Position numbers and translations under genes: made by a program | From: Fidelibacterota bacterium | GTDB lineage: Bacteria; Fidelibacterota; Marinisomatia; Marinisomatales; UBA8229 | Length of the DNA: 5,129 nucleotides | Assembly: GCA_003535775.1 (NCBI GenBank) | Contig: DPYO01000236.1 | Coordinates: forward strand, 2,314 to 7,442 | Direction of reading: 5' to 3' | The notes under the pieces: generated by a model | Databases searched by the model: none | Told to the model about the DNA's origin: nothing | Seen by the model: only the letters and a program-made list of their open reading frames with translations | Shown: positions 1 to 5,129 of the stretch, piece by piece | Layout: each line of letters opens with the position of its first letter | Position numbering within the stretch: the stretch's first letter is position 1

Positions 1-789
1 GATATCGGGTATGTTTCAGCTACGACTTATGGGGCCAATGGAGATACAATCACGGCAAGGATCAATGAGGACGTAGGTGAATCATTGCTGTTTTTTCTAC
101 CTGGTCAGTTGACACTCACAGGATCAGCTTACTACCATGATTTTACTCTTCCTGTCGCAACAGATGAAGTCGAAATCCAGATCACCGCTATGCTTATAGA
201 TTTTTACGGCAATGCAGTGTCCGAAGCGCCCATTGCATTTAACGGTATCGGAGTTTCCGAGTGGCGTGAGATTGGATATGAAGAATATGCTGATCTTGGT
301 GTGAATGGTGTCGGGGTAGGTGACGAGTGTTTCACCTGGCGGGATTATGGTCTGGATGATGATCCTGGAACCCTGGATGAAGGTGAAGGCAATGATGACC
401 ATGATGCTTTTGACCTAGATGGAGATGGGGAATATAATCCTGATAATGATGCGTCAGAGGTCTCTGAAGTATTTAATGATTATGGTCTGGATGGGATGCC
501 TGATACAAATGACGAAGGTGAAGGAAACGGAGAATGGGATGGTTACCATAATCTAGCATGTCCAGATGGGGCAATTGTAAAAACTGACCAGGATGGCATT
601 GCCAGAATCACGGCGGTTTTTCCAAAAGAATTATGTATTTGGCTGAGTGTCGATTCGACGGATCCCTTTTATAATCACTATCAAGAGTTTAGTGCAAGTA
701 TCACGGGTGCTTTGTTAATTCCCCAACAGATCACGTCGGATCCCATTACGATCCAACTGGTTCGTTCACCAACAACGGATGGTCCCTGA
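1..789 (+). CDS. C-terminal part of a secreted/surface protein with invasin-like (Big-type) Ig domains and an acidic Ca-binding-like insert (5' end outside window)
   Basis: The frame is open from base 1, so this is the last 262 residues of a longer gene; the TTG at 85 is an internal codon, not a start. Residues 1-22 (YVSATTYGANGDTITARI) read like the end of a preceding Ig repeat. Residues about 38-100 give a new Big-1-like strand pattern (VEIQITAMLIDFYGNAVSEAPIAF), which resumes at about 190-206 (GAIVKTDQDGIARITAVF). Between these halves lies an Asp/Glu/Gly-rich insert (about 110-187) with two 'DYGLD..P.T.DEGEGN' units and a DxDxDGxxxxD loop (138-148). Cys110 and Cys187 bracket the insert. 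Ig repeats of this type usually build extracellular stalks or adhesins, and acidic DxDxDG loops usually bind calcium. No transmembrane anchor or recognisable sorting domain is visible at the C-terminus. The stop overlaps the pilB start by one base (TGATG), implying co-expression with the pilus/secretion genes. The exact function is unknown. Confidence 0.75.
   Translation, partial: DIGYVSATTYGANGDTITARINEDVGESLLFFLPGQLTLTGSAYYHDFTLPVATDEVEIQITAMLIDFYGNAVSEAPIAFNGIGVSEWREIGYEEYADLGVNGVGVGDECFTWRDYGLDDDPGTLDEGEGNDDHDAFDLDGDGEYNPDNDASEVSEVFNDYGLDGMPDTNDEGEGNGEWDGYHNLACPDGAIVKTDQDGIARITAVFPKELCIWLSVDSTDPFYNHYQEFSASITGALLIPQQITSDPITIQLVRSPTTDGP
343..549 (+). repeat. Two-copy acidic repeat inside the Ig-like gene, 135-bp period
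   Basis: Unit 1 starts at 343 (residue 115) and unit 2 at 478 (residue 160). Both begin with the identical 16 bases GATTATGGTCTGGATG and share GAAGGTGAAGG in the same register (379-389 and 514-524). The protein units read DYGLDDDPGTLDEGEGN and DYGLDGMPDTNDEGEGN. Between them, bases 412-444 encode DLDGDGEYNPD, which fits the DxDxDGxxxxD spacing of dockerin/EF-hand-like calcium loops. Calcium binding is inferred from motif spacing only. Confidence 0.75.
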
Positions 790-2513
790 TGAGCCTAGAA
801 TTCAATCCTCAGGCCAGTAAAATTGGTGAAATTCTCATTCATATCAATAAACTTTCTGAGAGTCAGCTTCAGGAAGCGCTGTTGGTCCAAAAAAAAACCA
901 AGAATAAATTGGGAGTGGTACTTGTGAAAAACGGTTTTATAACCGAGGATGATTTAGTCACTGTGTATTCAATGCAGTTAGGATATCGGAAAGCTGACGA
1001 TGAATTACTTTTAAATATTGATCCGAAGATTGCCTCAACTATTCCGGAAGAATTTGCCCGACAGAATGCCGTACTGGTGTTAGAAAAAAGCAACTCTTCA
1101 ATTAAGGTAGCCATGGAAGACCCGGAAGATATCACATGCATTGATGCCCTGCAACGGTTAACAGGACTGGTGCCAGATGTTCTTGTTGTGGGGCCAAATA
1201 CGCTGGAACGGGCTCTTGATGAAGTGTATGGTGAAATCAAGAAAAGCGGAGAAGTCAAAGAAGTATTTGAAGGAATCACGGTTATTTCTGGAGATGATGA
1301 AAAAAAGGAAGAGGTAGACCTCTCTCCAGAAAATGCTTCTCAAGAAGATGCTCCAATTGTCAAACTTGTGAATATGATTCTTCAGGAATCAATAAAGGAA
1401 AGGGCCACCGATATTCACATCGAACCACAGGATAAAAATGTGGTTGTTCGAATTCGAATTGATGGTGTTTTACAAATAATAATGACACCGCCAACTACAT
1501 CATTAAGTGGCCTTGTAACAAGGATAAAAATTCTTTCTAAGCTGAACATTGCTGAGAAAAGGCTCCCCCAGGATGGGCGATTCACAATCAAAACAACCGA
1601 AAAGGAAATTGATGTCCGGGTGTCCATTCTTCCAACAATCTATGGAGAAAAAATTGTGATGCGTCTCCTGGATAAAACCGGGTTTTCCTTTAATTTGAAA
1701 TCTCTTGGACTTGATAAAGATTTAATTCAAATTTTTCAAAATATTATCACCCGCCCCTATGGGTTGATTATTGTTTCTGGACCCACGGGAAGTGGAAAGT
1801 CCACCACCCTGTATGCTTCATTGAAGGAAATAAAAAATGATTTGATTAATATAACAACTGTTGAAGACCCTGTAGAATACCATTTAGATGGAATCAATCA
1901 GGTTCAGGTTTTTGAACATATTGGGCTCACTTTTGGAGCTTCATTAAAATTTATTTTGCGTCAAGACCCGGATATATTGCTAATCGGTGAAATCAGAGAC
2001 CAGGAAACTGCTGATATTGCTATAAAATTCTCCCTTACAGGACACCTGGTTTTTTCAACTCTTCATGCGAACGATGCAGTGTCCACCATTACCCGGCTCT
2101 TAGATCTGGGCGTACCTCCTTTCTTGGTGGGCGCTTGTGTGAACCTGGTCATGGCACAAAGACTGGTGAGAAAAATATGCCCTCATTGTCGTGAAGAATA
2201 TGACCCCACTGACGAGGACCTCAAACTGGTTGGTTTAAGCCGGAAAAGGTTAAATGGAAAGAAATTGCATCAGGCAAAAGGTTGCCGGGAATGCAGGAAC
2301 ACAGGTTATTTGGGAAGAATAGGTATTTTTGAATTAATTCCAATGACCAGAAAAGTTCGTGCCCTGATCTACGACAATGCTAATGAAGATGAGATTCGTT
2401 CCTGTGCACTTGAAGAAGGCATGGTAAACCTGAGGGAGAGTGGCCTGAGAAAAATTCTGGATGCTTCTACTACGATTCAAGAAGTGTTGCGGATTACAAT
2501 GGATAATATATAA
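789..2513 (+). CDS. pilB: PilB/GspE-type type IV pilus (or type II secretion) assembly ATPase
   Basis: This is the cytoplasmic hexameric ATPase that powers pilus or pseudopilus extension at the inner membrane. The 574-residue length is typical of PilB. An N-terminal MshEN-like domain (about 10-147) carries two 24-residue motifs (11-34 and 40-63), followed by an acidic/Lys-rich linker (about 150-186). The conserved DAPIVKLVN (187-195) and TDIHIEP (207-213) open the ATPase N2 part. RIRIDG (221-226) and RLPQDGR (258-264) carry conserved arginines. Walker A is GPTGSGKST (331-339, Lys337), the Asp box is TTVEDPVE (356-363), Walker B is DILLIGEIRD (395-404, Glu401), and the His box is TGHLVFSTLHAND (417-429). 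A zinc-type tetracysteine follows (C464, C467, C499, C502). All catalytic motifs are intact. The start at 789 overlaps the upstream stop and sits just ahead of the first MshEN motif; no Shine-Dalgarno is seen, which fits translational coupling. GspE is the alternative name; gene order and length favour PilB. Confidence 0.95.
   Translation: MSLEFNPQASKIGEILIHINKLSESQLQEALLVQKKTKNKLGVVLVKNGFITEDDLVTVYSMQLGYRKADDELLLNIDPKIASTIPEEFARQNAVLVLEKSNSSIKVAMEDPEDITCIDALQRLTGLVPDVLVVGPNTLERALDEVYGEIKKSGEVKEVFEGITVISGDDEKKEEVDLSPENASQEDAPIVKLVNMILQESIKERATDIHIEPQDKNVVVRIRIDGVLQIIMTPPTTSLSGLVTRIKILSKLNIAEKRLPQDGRFTIKTTEKEIDVRVSILPTIYGEKIVMRLLDKTGFSFNLKSLGLDKDLIQIFQNIITRPYGLIIVSGPTGSGKSTTLYASLKEIKNDLINITTVEDPVEYHLDGINQVQVFEHIGLTFGASLKFILRQDPDILLIGEIRDQETADIAIKFSLTGHLVFSTLHANDAVSTITRLLDLGVPPFLVGACVNLVMAQRLVRKICPHCREEYDPTDEDLKLVGLSRKRLNGKKLHQAKGCRECRNTGYLGRIGIFELIPMTRKVRALIYDNANEDEIRSCALEEGMVNLRESGLRKILDASTTIQEVLRITMDNI
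819..977 (+). other. MshEN-like tandem motif region of PilB (possible c-di-GMP sensor)
   Basis: Residues 11-34 (KIGEILIHINKLSESQLQEAL..Q) and 40-63 (KLGVVLVKNGFITEDDLVTVY..Q) are two 24-residue motifs separated by exactly five residues. This is the known architecture of the c-di-GMP-binding MshEN domain, whose motif is roughly RLGxxL-x(n)-LxxQ. Both copies keep the (I/L)G core and final Gln, but both have Lys where the consensus has Arg. Binding is therefore plausible but not established. Confidence 0.6.
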
Positions 2514-2580
2514 ATAAGCAATTTTTATCAATCAGGCAGTGTAAGTAAGTTTCATTAAATTTTCCTATAAATAAGATCAA
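2514..2580 (+). promoter_or_regulatory. AT-rich pilB-pilC gap with possible -10-like element near the pilC start
   Basis: This 67-bp gap is the only break in the otherwise overlapping gene chain. It holds a TATAAAT at 2566-2572, ending 8 bases before the pilC ATG, and no recognisable -35 hexamer at the expected distance. No Shine-Dalgarno is visible; the bases before the ATG are A-rich (ATAAGATCAA). If the TATAAAT acts as a -10 element, the pilC transcript would be nearly leaderless. In AT-rich DNA a match like this can occur by chance. No hairpin terminator is seen after pilB, so read-through from pilB remains the simplest expression route. Confidence 0.2.
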
Positions 2581-3828
2581 ATGGCTCTATTCCAATACGT
2601 TCTGAAAGACACCTCTGGTAATCGAAAGGAAGGGGAGATTAAAGCAGCTACACTTGATACTGCAATCCAGATACTGACCGCACAGGACCAGGTTATTATT
2701 ACTATTAAGGAAGAGGATACATCCTGGGATTTTCTAGGACCCTTCCTGGATGAAATTAACCTTTCCTATGAGCGGCTGAAAAACCGTATCCCACTAACAA
2801 ATCTGGTATTTTTTACCCGGCAGCTGGCTACAATGTTTTCTGCAGGATTAACTATTGAACGTTCGATACAAGGGTTGGCTGCAGACGAGAAACACCCCCG
2901 GCTGAAAAAAGTATTGAACAAAGTTGTTCAAAATATCCGCCAGGGTTTAAATCTATCTGCTTCGTTCCAGCGTCATCCAGGTGTGTTTAACAATCTCTAT
3001 ATTGCCATGATAAAAGCTGGTGAGATCAGCGGAAATTTAGATGAAATACTAGATCATTTGGCTACCTATCTGGAAAACATAGATGACACCCGTCGGAAGG
3101 TCCGTTCTGCTATGACCTATCCTATTTTTATGCTGGTTTTTATGACAACCATGATTACAGCCATGTTTATCTGGATAATCCCCAAATTTTCAGATGTATA
3201 TTCCCAGTTGGGAAGCAAACTGCCAAAAGCAACCCAAACGCTTGTTTCCCTGAGTGAGTGGGTAAGCAGCAATATCGGATCCGTTCTGTTTTTCAGTTTT
3301 ATTTTTTTTGTAAGCATTTGGATGATTTCCAAGACGAGAAAGGGTGGATTTTTCATTGATTCTTTGATTTTAAAACTCCCCGTATTTGGATCTCTAAATA
3401 AACAAGCAATCCTAAACAAATTTTGTAAAACTTTTGGCATTCTCGTTGGGGCTGGAGTTCCTGTCTTGGAATCTACCCTGCTCTTAAGCAAAGTAGTCGA
3501 CAATCGTGTTTATGAGGAAGCCACTCTCGATGCATCCAAGGATATTCGGGAAGGATACAATATCAGCACTGCTTTGCGACGGACGGAGGTTTTTCCTTCC
3601 ATTATGCTGCAGCTGACTTCTACGGGGGAAGAAACGGGAGAATTGGGTGATCTTCTGGACCGTGCAGCTGATTATTATTATAAACAGGTAAATGCTTTGG
3701 TAGATCGAATGACTACATTAATTGAACCACTTTTAATCCTTGCAGTAGGTGTGGTTATTGCTATTATGGTGGTCGTCACTTATCTACCAGTCTTTTATTT
3801 AGGTGCTGCCCTCCAGTCCGGTCTTTAA
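2581..3828 (+). CDS. pilC: PilC/GspF-type inner-membrane platform protein
   Basis: This is the polytopic membrane protein that couples the PilB ATPase to pilin insertion. The 415-residue length is typical. A short N-terminal region (1-65, FQYVLKDTSGNRKEGEIKA, typical of PilC/GspF) precedes two T2SSF repeats, at about 74-200 and 277-400. Each repeat starts with a related helix (FFTRQLATMFSAGLTIERSI at 77-96; FCKTFGILVGAGVPVLES at 281-298). Each also has the family's acidic GE signature (GEISGNLDEIL at 147-157; GEETGELGDLLD at 349-360). Likely membrane segments lie at about 179-200, 234-250 and 381-405. The ATG at 2581 is the only sensible start, since the family's N-terminal motif follows directly. 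It has no Shine-Dalgarno. Its stop overlaps the next start (TAATG), so it is translationally coupled to pilD. No residue or frame defect is seen. Confidence 0.95.
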   Translation: MALFQYVLKDTSGNRKEGEIKAATLDTAIQILTAQDQVIITIKEEDTSWDFLGPFLDEINLSYERLKNRIPLTNLVFFTRQLATMFSAGLTIERSIQGLAADEKHPRLKKVLNKVVQNIRQGLNLSASFQRHPGVFNNLYIAMIKAGEISGNLDEILDHLATYLENIDDTRRKVRSAMTYPIFMLVFMTTMITAMFIWIIPKFSDVYSQLGSKLPKATQTLVSLSEWVSSNIGSVLFFSFIFFVSIWMISKTRKGGFFIDSLILKLPVFGSLNKQAILNKFCKTFGILVGAGVPVLESTLLLSKVVDNRVYEEATLDASKDIREGYNISTALRRTEVFPSIMLQLTSTGEETGELGDLLDRAADYYYKQVNALVDRMTTLIEPLLILAVGVVIAIMVVVTYLPVFYLGAALQSGL

Positions 3829-4592
3829 TGGACTGGGAATCATCTGTACTATTTTTTTTCTTAGGTACTATTGGAGGAAGTTTTCTGAATGTGGTGATTT
3901 ACCGTTTACCGCAAAGACTTTCCCTAATTCATCCCCGATCCCATTGTACTCATTGCAAAGCAAAAATCCCATTTTATAGAAATATTCCACTGGTATCTTT
4001 TATACTCCAAATAGGGAAATGCAAAGAGTGCAACGGGCAAATTTCCCCTCAATATCCTCTGGTAGAACTAATTACAGGTATTGTCTGGAGCTGGTGTTTT
4101 CTTAATCTCGAAGGGACAGGATCTGTTTTGACTGTCCTGCTCTTTTCTACCTTAATCACAATTGCCTGGATTGACGGATTAACTATGAATATCCCACTCA
4201 AGCTCATACTCTTTGTTTTGGGAGTGGAAATAGTGGGATGCTTACTGGGAGACATTTCTTTAAGAAAAGCCCTGGGAGGGGCCTTTATAGGCGTTATATG
4301 CCTTGGTTTGATCATGCTGCTAACCTTTCTTCTAACAAAAAGACAGGGAATGGGTTTTGGAGATTTACAGTTAGGATTAGTGTTAGGGATATGGCTGGGA
4401 TCGGTAAATATGGCATTAACACTCTTTGGAGCCTCATTTATCAGCCTGCTGGTTTGGCTTGGAATTTCTGCACGTAAGGGATTAAATAAGAACAGGGCTT
4501 TGCCTTTTGCTCCTTTTCTAATATTTTCGGCAGGACTTGTGTTTGTGATAGATTTTTATCTTGGAGTCGGGATAATTCAGTTTTTTATTTAG
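3828..4592 (+). CDS. pilD: Type IV prepilin peptidase / N-methyltransferase (PilD/GspO, A24 family)
   Basis: This integral inner-membrane aspartic protease removes prepilin leader peptides and N-methylates the new N-terminus. The 254-residue length is normal for the long bacterial form. The N-terminus has the family signature GSFLNVVIYRLP (17-28). The cytoplasmic methyltransferase-associated loop carries two CxxC pairs (C40/C43 and C65/C68) around NIPLVSF (52-58), ending in SPQYPLVE (73-80). The A24 peptidase half has the first catalytic Asp in WID (D116) and the second in GMGFGD (174-179, D179). It also has the conserved LPFAPFL (225-231). Two usually conserved neighbours differ: the 'PD' after the first Asp is Pro123-Leu124, and the Lys in GDxK is Gln181. 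Both catalytic aspartates are present, so it is probably active. Its start overlaps the pilC stop by one base, without a Shine-Dalgarno. It is the last gene of the run. Confidence 0.95.
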   Translation: MDWESSVLFFFLGTIGGSFLNVVIYRLPQRLSLIHPRSHCTHCKAKIPFYRNIPLVSFILQIGKCKECNGQISPQYPLVELITGIVWSWCFLNLEGTGSVLTVLLFSTLITIAWIDGLTMNIPLKLILFVLGVEIVGCLLGDISLRKALGGAFIGVICLGLIMLLTFLLTKRQGMGFGDLQLGLVLGIWLGSVNMALTLFGASFISLLVWLGISARKGLNKNRALPFAPFLIFSAGLVFVIDFYLGVGIIQFFI

Positions 4593-4828
4593 CTGAAGAT
4601 TATCCTCCATCCTCAATCCTTGCATAGTCTTTCTCCTGCTCATATTCATAGGTAAACACAACCAACACTATTACAAGTAATACTCTCTTCAATTTATCCA
4701 AAGGAATCAATTTGGAGTGGATTGAGTTACATTATTAACTGCAGAATTAAGAAAAACTAATCCACCTGCTCAATTGCTGTTTCATCCCTCCGAAAAGTGT
4801 AAAAGTATAATAGCACCAAAGGGTAACC
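4593..4828. other. Intergenic region between convergent pilD and SUMF1-like genes
   Basis: This is 236 bp of AT-rich DNA lying downstream of both flanking genes, where a bidirectional terminator would be expected. No GC-rich hairpin followed by a T-tract is visible on either strand. Weak inverted repeats are present: TCCAAA/TTTGGA (4697-4702 and 4711-4716), ATTAC/GTAAT (4670-4681), and AAGG/CCTT around a GTAA loop (4819-4830). All are short and unconvincing as terminators. The minus strand holds the possible micro-ORF at 4600-4710. Confidence 0.5.
4600..4710 (-). CDS. Possible micro-ORF with signal-like hydrophobic N-terminus (36 aa, TTG start)
   Basis: Reading from a TTG at 4710 to the TAA at 4602-4600 gives 36 residues. 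A second in-frame TTG at 4701 gives 33, starting (M)DKLKRVLLVIVLVVF. The shape is a basic n-region (KLKR), a run of ten Val/Leu/Ile/Phe residues, then a polar, mostly acidic tail, YEYEQEKDYARIEDGG. This resembles a signal peptide with the beginning of a mature protein, or a one-pass small membrane peptide. It lies downstream of, and on the same strand as, the SUMF1-like gene. There is no ATG start and no clear Shine-Dalgarno, and the family is not recognised. It could be the 5' remnant of a truncated secreted-protein gene, or a chance reading frame. Confidence 0.25.
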   Translation of the reverse strand: MIPLDKLKRVLLVIVLVVFTYEYEQEKDYARIEDGG

Positions 4829-5129
4829 TTATTTTGTGTTCTGAGCACAACGAAATCCGACGTTTTGGTTCCTGGAGTCCAGACTGTACCAACGATTCGC
4901 CGAACGACAGATGTCATCAAGACTGTACCTACCACCGCCGCGAAGAATGCGATACGTCCCAGAATCTGGCCCTTTGGGATCAGCCTGTGGTGAACGGCTG
5001 TAATAATTCTTATCATACCAGTCCGCACACCATTCCCACACGTTCCCGCTCATATCATAGAGTCCCAGTTCATTGGGCTGTTTCTCTCCCACCCGACGGG
5101 GGGGGTCATAGCTGGAATTGTCATAATAC
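4829..5129 (-). CDS. SUMF1/formylglycine-generating-enzyme-fold protein, C-terminal fragment (5' end beyond window)
   Basis: The minus-strand frame is open from the window edge to the TAA at 4831-4829, giving the last 99 residues. The GTG at 5092 is internal, because upstream codons already read as family sequence (YYDNSSYDPPPRRVGEKQPN). The core signature NELGLYDMSGNVWEWCADWY is diagnostic of the FGE-sulfatase (SUMF1) fold. It is followed by RILRGGGRY, the conserved CRSANR, and the terminal NVGFRCA. Members include true formylglycine-generating enzymes, EgtB-like oxygenases and many non-catalytic or uncharacterised secreted proteins. True FGE uses a Cys pair after the GGS motif. Here only the CRSA cysteine is seen and the earlier position is Ser, so sulfatase activation is unlikely. 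The N-terminal half, including any signal peptide or kinase domain, is not visible. The gene is convergent with pilD and probably a separate unit. Confidence 0.9.
   Translation of the reverse strand, partial: YYDNSSYDPPRRVGEKQPNELGLYDMSGNVWEWCADWYDKNYYSRSPQADPKGPDSGTYRILRGGGRYSLDDICRSANRWYSLDSRNQNVGFRCAQNTK

Noticed and set aside
85..87. TTG at 85 as the start of the first gene
   Set aside because: The frame is open back to base 1 and the upstream residues read as the end of an Ig-like repeat, so the gene simply continues outside the window.
124..402. Minus-strand 92-codon frame inside the Ig-like gene
   Set aside because: It is antisense to a well-supported coding region and has no recognisable motif.
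869..1627. Three minus-strand frames within pilB
   Set aside because: They are antisense shadows of an intact ATPase gene with low-complexity Ser/Thr-rich translations.
3117..3503. Minus-strand 128-codon frame within pilC
   Set aside because: It is fully antisense to a conserved gene and shows no domain or motif.
4238..4477. Plus-strand 79-codon frame overlapping pilD in another frame
   Set aside because: pilD motifs (GMGFGD and others) occupy the same bases in the true frame, and this translation has no family resemblance.
4612..4726. CTCAATCC (4612-4619) and GGATTGAG (4719-4726) as a long-range inverted repeat
   Set aside because: An 8-bp match about 100 bp apart in a 236-bp AT-rich gap is expected by chance at appreciable frequency, and no mobile-element features flank it.
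4747..4791. GGAGGG directly followed by ATG and a 12-codon frame (MKQQLSRWISFS) on the minus strand
   Set aside because: The purine run abuts the ATG with no spacing, which is too close for a functional Shine-Dalgarno, and the peptide has no supporting feature.
4747..5028. Minus-strand 93-codon frame overlapping the SUMF1-like gene
   Set aside because: It is an alternate frame of the region encoding the diagnostic SUMF1 signature.
1..5129. CRISPR array, tRNA/rRNA, insertion sequence or attachment site
   Set aside because: No regularly spaced direct repeats, cloverleaf-like sequence, transposase motifs or terminal inverted repeats were seen on either strand.

Overview
The window looks like a bacterial chromosome fragment of moderate, slightly AT-rich composition. 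Several features suggest a Gram-negative lineage of the FCB type, such as Neomarinimicrobiota or Calditrichota. A secreted Ig-like protein carries acidic 'DYGLD..P.T.DEGEGN' repeats of a style I associate with those groups. None of the visible starts has a convincing Shine-Dalgarno sequence. The placement is an inference from sequence style and was not tested phylogenetically.

Layout, left to right. (1) Positions 1-789 (+) hold the C-terminal 262 residues of a larger surface or secreted protein with invasin-like (Big-type) Ig domains; its 5' end lies outside the window. An acidic, probably calcium-binding insert sits inside one Ig domain. (2) Positions 789-2513 (+) encode a PilB/GspE-type assembly ATPase with an N-terminal MshEN-like domain, complete Walker and His-box motifs and a zinc-type tetracysteine motif. 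(3) After a 67-bp AT-rich gap, 2581-3828 (+) encode a PilC/GspF inner-membrane platform protein. (4) Positions 3828-4592 (+) encode a PilD/GspO prepilin peptidase/N-methyltransferase. (5) A 236-bp intergenic stretch (4593-4828) follows. It contains no clear terminator but has a possible 33-36-codon minus-strand micro-ORF with a signal-like hydrophobic start. (6) Positions 4829-5129 (-) hold the C-terminal 99 residues of a convergent SUMF1/formylglycine-generating-enzyme-fold protein, cut by the window edge.

The three pil genes form the core of a type IV pilus or type II secretion-like machine: PilD processes prepilins, PilB powers assembly, and PilC is the membrane platform. The Ig-like gene overlaps pilB by one base, as pilC overlaps pilD. 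The surface protein is therefore probably co-expressed with the machine and could be its cargo, an adhesin or a pilus-associated factor. No pilin or secretin gene is visible, so T4P and T2SS cannot be separated here.

I found no evidence of a wholly new system. The most useful leads are the nested acidic insert bracketed by cysteines, the Lys-for-Arg MshEN motifs in PilB, the altered active-site surroundings of PilD, and the micro-ORF downstream of the SUMF1-like gene.
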